64,000 bases of DNA, from the NCBI GenBank assembly GCA_034769895.1, contig CM068373.1, positions 440,925,080 through 440,989,079 of the forward strand, in the 5' to 3' direction. This document shows, one piece after another, positions 63,962 through 64,000 of this stretch (the stretch's first letter is position 1; every line of letters begins with the position of its first letter). Both the position numbers and the translations under genes were made by a program. The notes beneath the pieces are model-generated. The model was given only the letters and a program-made list of their open reading frames with translations, made no database searches and had not been told where the DNA came from. The stretch is from Magicicada septendecula. Taxonomy: Eukaryota > Arthropoda > Insecta > Hemiptera > Cicadidae.

Positions 63962-64000
63962 TACGAGGTTTGATCAATAAATACGCGGAATTTTTGTTTT
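63962..64000 (+). mobile_element. mariner 5' terminal repeat, element runs out of window
   Basis: TACGAGGTTTGATCAATAAA and on to CGCGGAATTTTTG follows a TA (63960-63961). This matches the (T)ACGAGG...AATAAATACGCGGAAT-type mariner terminal repeat, and mariners insert at TA. The transposase would lie beyond base 64000. Confidence 0.65.

Overview
This window looks like intergenic DNA from a large, AT-rich, repeat-dense animal genome. An insect is most likely and a hemimetabolous one plausible; that is inference from the mix of element families and the P450 fragment, and no species marker is present. I see no intact host gene, no tRNA or rRNA and no CRISPR array. Nearly everything recognisable is a transposable element, usually broken, and often nested inside another with target-site duplications (TSDs) that can be read directly.

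Layout. 1-2011: hAT transposon (zinc-finger/DUF4371 type) inserted into an APE-type LINE (2012-4275, minus). 4470-4930: mariner remnant. 5023-5375: large palindrome with hammerhead-like motifs. 6752-8778: 5'-truncated LINE with a perfect 12-bp TSD. 9025-12960: Tc1/IS630-like DDE element split by a Penelope-like element, PLE-A (9812-12279). 14220-20177: second hAT with 8-bp TSD. 20743-26428: Gypsy-like LTR element (LTR-I) inside a (GT)n microsatellite. 27431-28450: LINE, mariner and DDE fragments. 28478-31639: RNase H-bearing LINE. 31639-35352: inverted-repeat-bounded element containing PLE-B, itself interrupted by an inverted dimer. 35680-36480: PLE-C fragment with another inverted dimer in it. 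37310-42570: jockey-like LINE split by a 4.5-kb insertion that has PLE-C ends and carries a cytochrome P450 exon fragment. 43403-43670: inverted dimer with 11-bp TSD. 44051-49162: deleted Gypsy-like element (LTR-II). 49170-54075: PLE-C copy in head-to-head inverted form, split by a LINE with 12-bp TSD. 54604-54722: 119-bp ribozyme-bearing insertion. 54734-63961: mostly unannotated, with one possible host promoter, one LINE tail and simple repeats. 63962-64000: start of a mariner.

The unifying system is a set of Penelope-like retroelements (reverse transcriptase plus GIY-YIG endonuclease) whose terminal repeats carry hammerhead-ribozyme-like folds. Several sequence-diverged families share one layout: stem I, CUGANGA, one extra A or U, stem II, GAA, a palindromic stem III, a U/C/A cleavage position, then stem I. 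Besides full-length copies there are short non-coding insertions: inverted dimers of the ribozyme-bearing end and a 119-bp monomer, three of them with 11-12-bp TSDs. A second theme is that both LTR elements carry the LTR-end/primer-binding-site junction as a tandem array of about 65-73 bp units.
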